Shown here in pieces: positions 61,120 through 64,000 of a stretch of DNA of 64,000 nucleotides. The translations under genes were made by a program, and so were the position numbers. Below the pieces are notes generated by a model. That model worked only from the letters and a program-made list of their open reading frames with translations, did no database searches and was not told the DNA's origin. How positions within the stretch are numbered: position 1 is the stretch's first letter; each line of letters opens with the position of its first letter. Source of the DNA: Saccharopolyspora hirsuta (GTDB lineage: Bacteria; Actinomycetota; Actinomycetes; Mycobacteriales; Pseudonocardiaceae); contig NZ_VWPH01000003.1 in NCBI RefSeq assembly GCF_008630535.1, forward strand, positions 186,001 to 250,000, given 5' to 3'.

Positions 61120-61605
61120 TCACTGGCCCGGGGGTTCGCTGGTGGGGTTTGCCGAGGACGTCGGGTCGGGTTTTGTGGTTTGGGTTGGTTTCGACGTCGT
61201 CGGGTTGGGTTCCGAGGTTTGGGTGCTCCTGAGGATCTCCGGGGGCACCGTCGTGGTCTGCGGGGGTTGCGGGTGGCGCGGTGGGGCCGGGGGTTGGACC
61301 GGCGTGTGCTGCGGCGGCTGCTGGTGGGGTGGTTCTTCGCTGGTCGGGGTCTGCTCCGTGGTCGAGTGGACCACCGGGGGGACCGCCGGTGGGATCGGTC
61401 GTTCGGTCTGGTGGTTGGCCAGGACCGCGCCGCCGCCCGCCAGGATCAGGGCGGCGAGGGCGCTGCCGGAGGCGGCCAGCATCGTGTTGCGCTGGCGGCG
61501 GCGACGCGCGCCCGCGACGACCGACCACTCCGCCCCGGTGCGCACCGGGATGTCCAGGCGGTCGTCCCGGAGGATCCGGTTCAGCTCGTCCTCCAGGTCC
61601 ATCAC
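61120..61605 (-). CDS. Single-pass membrane protein paired with the sigma factor (anti-sigma-like)
   Basis: The 161-residue protein has a cytoplasmic N-terminus (MDLEDELNRILRDDRLDIPVR, then RRRRQR), one membrane helix (about residues 42-62, AASGSALAALILAGGGAVLA) and a Pro/Thr-rich outer tail to the end. It starts at GTG 61605 or ATG 61602, overlapping the stop of the SigE-family sigma gene, with AAGGAGG upstream. Sigma factors of that family are usually followed by such a membrane protein. The short N-terminus has no classic zinc-binding anti-sigma motif, so its role is an inference. Confidence 0.7.
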   Translation of the reverse strand: MMDLEDELNRILRDDRLDIPVRTGAEWSVVAGARRRRQRNTMLAASGSALAALILAGGGAVLANHQTERPIPPAVPPVVHSTTEQTPTSEEPPHQQPPQHTPVQPPAPPRHPQPPQTTTVPPEILRSTQTSEPNPTTSKPTQTTKPDPTSSANPTSEPPGQ

Positions 61606-62099
61606 ACGTCACCTCCTTCCAACGAGCCGAGCCGCTTGCGCAGCGTCGCCATCGCCTTGCTCGCCTGGCTCTTGACCGTTCCGCAGCTCACGCCGAGGCT
61701 CTCGGCGATCTCGGCCTCGGACAGCCCCTCGTAGTAACGCAGCACCACCACGGCGCGTTGCCGCGGCGGCAGACTTCGCAGCGCCTGCCACAGCGGCTCG
61801 TTCTCCAGCCGGTCCGGCTGCGCGTGCGCGGGCACGTCCGGGAAGTCGGCGAGCAGCGTTTCGCGGCGGGTGCGGCGCCAGCGGCTGACGTGCGTGTTCG
61901 CCATCGCCTTGCGGACGTAGGCGGTCGGGTCCGCGCAGTTGCGGCTGACCTTGGCCCAGCGGGCGCCGACCTTCTCCAGCACGGCCTGCACCAGGTCGGC
62001 GGCGTCGTGCGGGTTGCCGGTCAGCGCGTGGCCGTAGCGCATCAGCCCGGGCAGTGCCACCCGGACGAACTCCGCGAAGTCGTCTTCCGTCGCCGCCAT
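61602..62099 (-). CDS. SigE-family ECF-type sigma factor
   Basis: This 165-residue sigma factor has region 2 (FAEFVRVALPGLMRYGHALTGNPHDAADLVQAVLEK, YVRKAMANTHVSRWRR) and region 4 (LRSLPPRQRAVVVLRYYEGLSEAEIAESLGVSCGTVKSQASKAMATLRKRL). The WRRTRRE stretch and spacing match the actinobacterial SigE-family sigma-70 group. ATG 62099 follows GGGGGGAT. It is co-transcribed with the membrane protein after it, which may restrain it. Confidence 0.88.
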   Translation of the reverse strand: MAATEDDFAEFVRVALPGLMRYGHALTGNPHDAADLVQAVLEKVGARWAKVSRNCADPTAYVRKAMANTHVSRWRRTRRETLLADFPDVPAHAQPDRLENEPLWQALRSLPPRQRAVVVLRYYEGLSEAEIAESLGVSCGTVKSQASKAMATLRKRLGSLEGGDV

Positions 62100-62407
62100 A
62101 TCCCCCCGGCGCGCCTGCCGCTGGTAGGCACCGGCCGCCTCGGCGGCGGTCGGCACTGCGGGCAGGTGCGCGGTCACCCGGTCCACCCCCGTCCACTTCG
62201 GGTATCGCCGTGGAGAACACGCCGCAACGCACCCGGGGGTTGCCCCACCAATACCGCGATCACCCAATCGGCGCAGTGCCGTACCGATCGCGAGAAGCAA
62301 CGAGCCGTCGGCGCGTCGTGTCCCGACACGCCGACGGCTGCGGAGAACTCCCGCGATTTCAATGGAAATCGGACGTCCGATTTCCATTGAAATCGCGGTG
62401 GACCTGG
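62100..62407. other. Gene-free stretch with family A palindrome at 62351-62398
   Basis: No gene is supported between the sigma gene and the DUF5926 gene. The right end holds the one perfect family A palindrome of 48 bases (CCGCGATTTCAATGGAAATC and its exact complement, centre GGACGTCC). It begins 10 bases past the DUF5926 stop and may double as a terminator. The left part holds the sigma gene promoter region, in which I see no clear boxes. Confidence 0.7.
62351..62398. repeat. Family A palindrome, perfect 48-base copy
   Basis: Every base of the left arm (62351-62374) pairs with the right arm (62375-62398). It is the best reference copy for the family; others are at 809-846, 14731-14780, 33602-33651 and 47515-47554. 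Confidence 0.9.
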
Positions 62408-63358
62408 TCAGCGGATGGTGACCTGGCGGCCGCGGAGGCCGTCGCGGGCGCGGCGCTCGGCCGCGTCGAGCGGCTGGTCGTCGAGGGAGGCGAGGGCCTC
62501 CTCGAGGCGGCGGCCCAGGGCCGCGGCCGGTTCGTCCCACTCGCGGGCGTGCTTCTCCCGGTCCAGGTCCCACACCGGGACCAGGAGGCCGTGGGCGCGG
62601 AAGGACCCCGCGTAGCGGCTGTCCTCGTCGAGCGCGAGCTCACCGCGGGCGGACAGGCGGGCCAGCGCGGCCAGGAGCTTCTCCTCCGGCTCCGGGCGGA
62701 CCCAGCGCAGGTGCGCCTTCTCGCCCGCGTCCACCCAGTAGGCCGATTCCACACCTTCGGCGGTCAGCCGATCGGTGGGCATGATCGCCGCGTTCGCCCG
62801 CTCCAGCGACAGCGCCACCTCGCCGGTCGCCTCGACGTCCTCGGGCAGCCACCAGGCGAAGTCCTCGTGCACCTCGACCTCGAGCTTGGCGTCCGGGTCC
62901 AGCAGGTCCTGCAGCCGGGTCGGCACGGTGCCCGCCGGGGCGGTCTCCGGCCCCACGACCGACAGCGATTCGCCCAGCTCAGCGCCCTGCACCCACTCGA
63001 TGGCGCGGGCCAGGTCGCGGCTGATGTCCCCGGAGTGGGTCTGCACCTGCAGGCCGACGAACGACTTGTCGTCGTTGCGGCGCAGCGCCGCGGCGGCCAT
63101 CGGCAGCACCGTCGCCAGGGTGATCTCGCCCTCGCCGCGCAGCGGCAGCTTCGCCACCGCCGAGGGCACGAACTCGCGCAGCGCGATCAGCTCGCACTCC
63201 GCGGCCAGTCCCTCGAAGGGCCTGGTCACGATCACGTCGGCGGCACCACCGGCGGCGCCGTGGCAGGCCTTGTAGCGCTTGCCGGAACCGCACGGGCAGG
63301 GCTGGCGCGGCTTGATCCCGGTGTCCGCCTCGGGCTTGGGCGCGGTTCGCTTCGACAC
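62408..63358 (-). CDS. DUF5926 protein with N-terminal SEC-C zinc motif
   Basis: The 316-residue protein begins with a SEC-C motif (QPCPCGSGKRYKACHGA, ligands Cys-x-Cys...Cys-His) of the type that binds zinc and contacts ribosomes or SecB in other proteins. The rest is an actinobacterial DUF5926 domain with FVGLQVQTHSGDISRDLARAIEWVQG and HEDFAWWLPEDVEATGEVALSLERAN. Its function is unknown. It is 21 bases after the GDPD gene and probably transcribed with it. ATG 63358 follows GCGAGGGGA. Confidence 0.83.
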   Translation of the reverse strand: MSKRTAPKPEADTGIKPRQPCPCGSGKRYKACHGAAGGAADVIVTRPFEGLAAECELIALREFVPSAVAKLPLRGEGEITLATVLPMAAAALRRNDDKSFVGLQVQTHSGDISRDLARAIEWVQGAELGESLSVVGPETAPAGTVPTRLQDLLDPDAKLEVEVHEDFAWWLPEDVEATGEVALSLERANAAIMPTDRLTAEGVESAYWVDAGEKAHLRWVRPEPEEKLLAALARLSARGELALDEDSRYAGSFRAHGLLVPVWDLDREKHAREWDEPAAALGRRLEEALASLDDQPLDAAERRARDGLRGRQVTIR

Positions 63359-63379
63359 TGCAGATCCCCTCGCTCGCGG

Positions 63380-64000
63380 TTACGTCGCCGTGACGCTACC
63401 GAACCGCGGGATGTCCGAATCAGCCAGGTGGGAGCGGGTCGCGGCGGGCGAGTTGGTGGCCAGGTACCGCACCCCGGAGCGGTCGCAGAGATCGACGTCC
63501 GCCGGGTCGTCGACGGTCCAGCAGTAGGTGTCGCGGCCGAGCGCCGCGGCGCGGGCGACGAAGCCGGGGTCCTCGCGGAGCAGGTCGATCCCGGGTCCGG
63601 CGATGTCGGCCCACGGCGGCAGCACGCCGTTGCGCCAGGAGCTGCGGAACCGGTCGAACAGCAGCACCGTCGGCACGCGCGGGGCCGCGGCGCGGAACCG
63701 GCGGACGGCGGACTGGGAGAATGACATCATCAGCACCGGCGAGTGCTCCGGGTCGGTCGGCGCGGCCAGGCCGTGCCGCGCGAGCAGCGCGACGAGCTTG
63801 TGCTCCACCAGCCCGCCGTAGCGCACCGGGTGCTTGGTCTCGACGAACAGCCGCACCGGTCGCGGGTGGTCGTGGAGGAGGCCGAGGAGCTCGTCGAGGG
63901 TCAGCACGCCGCGCTCCGGTTCGGGGCGGGTCCAGTCCACCAGGTCGTCGGCGGAGCCCGGCAGTTCGCGCTGCCAGCCGCCGAAGTCCACATCGGACAT
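63380..64000 (-). CDS. Glycerophosphodiester phosphodiesterase (GlpQ1-like), N-terminus outside the window
   Basis: The 206 residues in view are the central and C-terminal parts of a GDPD TIM barrel: FGGWQRELPGSADD, LTLDELLGLLHDHPRPVRLFVETKHP (metal-binding Glu and catalytic-site His), VLMMSFSQSAVRRF, CWTVDDPADVDL. The N-terminal HRG motif is missing, so the gene runs past the right edge; the Met at 64000 is internal. The enzyme frees glycerol-3-phosphate from phospholipid head groups. M. tuberculosis glpQ1 (Rv3842c) follows bfrB, matching this order. Confidence 0.87.
   Translation of the reverse strand: MSDVDFGGWQRELPGSADDLVDWTRPEPERGVLTLDELLGLLHDHPRPVRLFVETKHPVRYGGLVEHKLVALLARHGLAAPTDPEHSPVLMMSFSQSAVRRFRAAAPRVPTVLLFDRFRSSWRNGVLPPWADIAGPGIDLLREDPGFVARAAALGRDTYCWTVDDPADVDLCDRSGVRYLATNSPAATRSHLADSDIPRFGSVTAT

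Overview
This 64 kb window is GC-rich actinobacterial chromosome with GTG starts, ATGA/GTGA gene overlaps and many likely leaderless promoters. It most resembles the Pseudonocardiaceae, in particular a Saccharopolyspora-like organism. It carries the machinery for a galactofuran/arabinofuran cell wall (Emb-type arabinosyltransferases, DprE1/DprE2, UbiA, GlfT2, Glf). No mycolic-acid gene (fbp, pks13, fadD32) appears where Mycobacterium tuberculosis has them, so I infer an arabinogalactan wall without mycolates. Species assignment is inference.

Layout. 1-6300: the end of one emb gene, a small protein, an LppP/LprE-like lipoprotein, a GtrA protein, then a tightly overlapping dprE1-dprE1-dprE2 operon. 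The two DprE1 paralogues differ at the cysteine that benzothiazinones attack. 6500-8900: a YiaA/B protein, a secreted LGFP-repeat protein and a DUF4232 lipoprotein. 8900-19800: a GT-C glycosyltransferase, a second emb, and an operon of a third emb, a GT2 polyprenyl-phosphate glycosyltransferase, a GtrA protein and an FAD oxidoreductase. 19850-29990: a PhoD phosphatase, a Uma2-type protein, the glf-glfT2-PAP2-ubiA operon, a GT87-type protein and a PGRP amidase.

30340-40340 follows the M. tuberculosis Rv3813c and Rv3834c-Rv3838c genes: HAD hydrolase, serS, septum-formation-type protein, metallopeptidase, phosphoglycerate-mutase-type phosphatase, pheA. Interspersed are a YgiB/YgiC-like pair, an LLM oxidoreductase, an XRE-cupin regulator and an EndoIII-like protein. 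40560-55450 is an interruption of that synteny: macro-domain and DoxX proteins, a DevR-like regulator and a kinase, fused cydDC plus cydB and cydA, a copper-storage protein, an NmrA-like protein and an IclR/fumarylacetoacetase operon. 55690-64000 resumes the synteny: an iron-box-controlled DUF2470 gene (Rv3839-like), a ferritin with tandem iron boxes (bfrB-like) and, at the end, a GlpQ-type phosphodiesterase. CAAX protease, arginine deiminase, a sigma/anti-sigma-like pair and a DUF5926 protein lie between.

The window is seeded with dispersed repeats. Family A is a near-perfect palindrome built on GATTTCCATTGAAATC. Family B is a ~220-bp element ending in CCGCCTCTCCGCG. Family C is a ~50-bp GAGGTTTTCC module. 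Family D is a CGTGAGCGGCGATGG hairpin. Several have entered coding sequence: A lies in frame in the third emb, D lies in frame in cydDC, and B supplies the last 13 codons and stop of a histidine kinase. An A/C composite separates cydB from cydDC.
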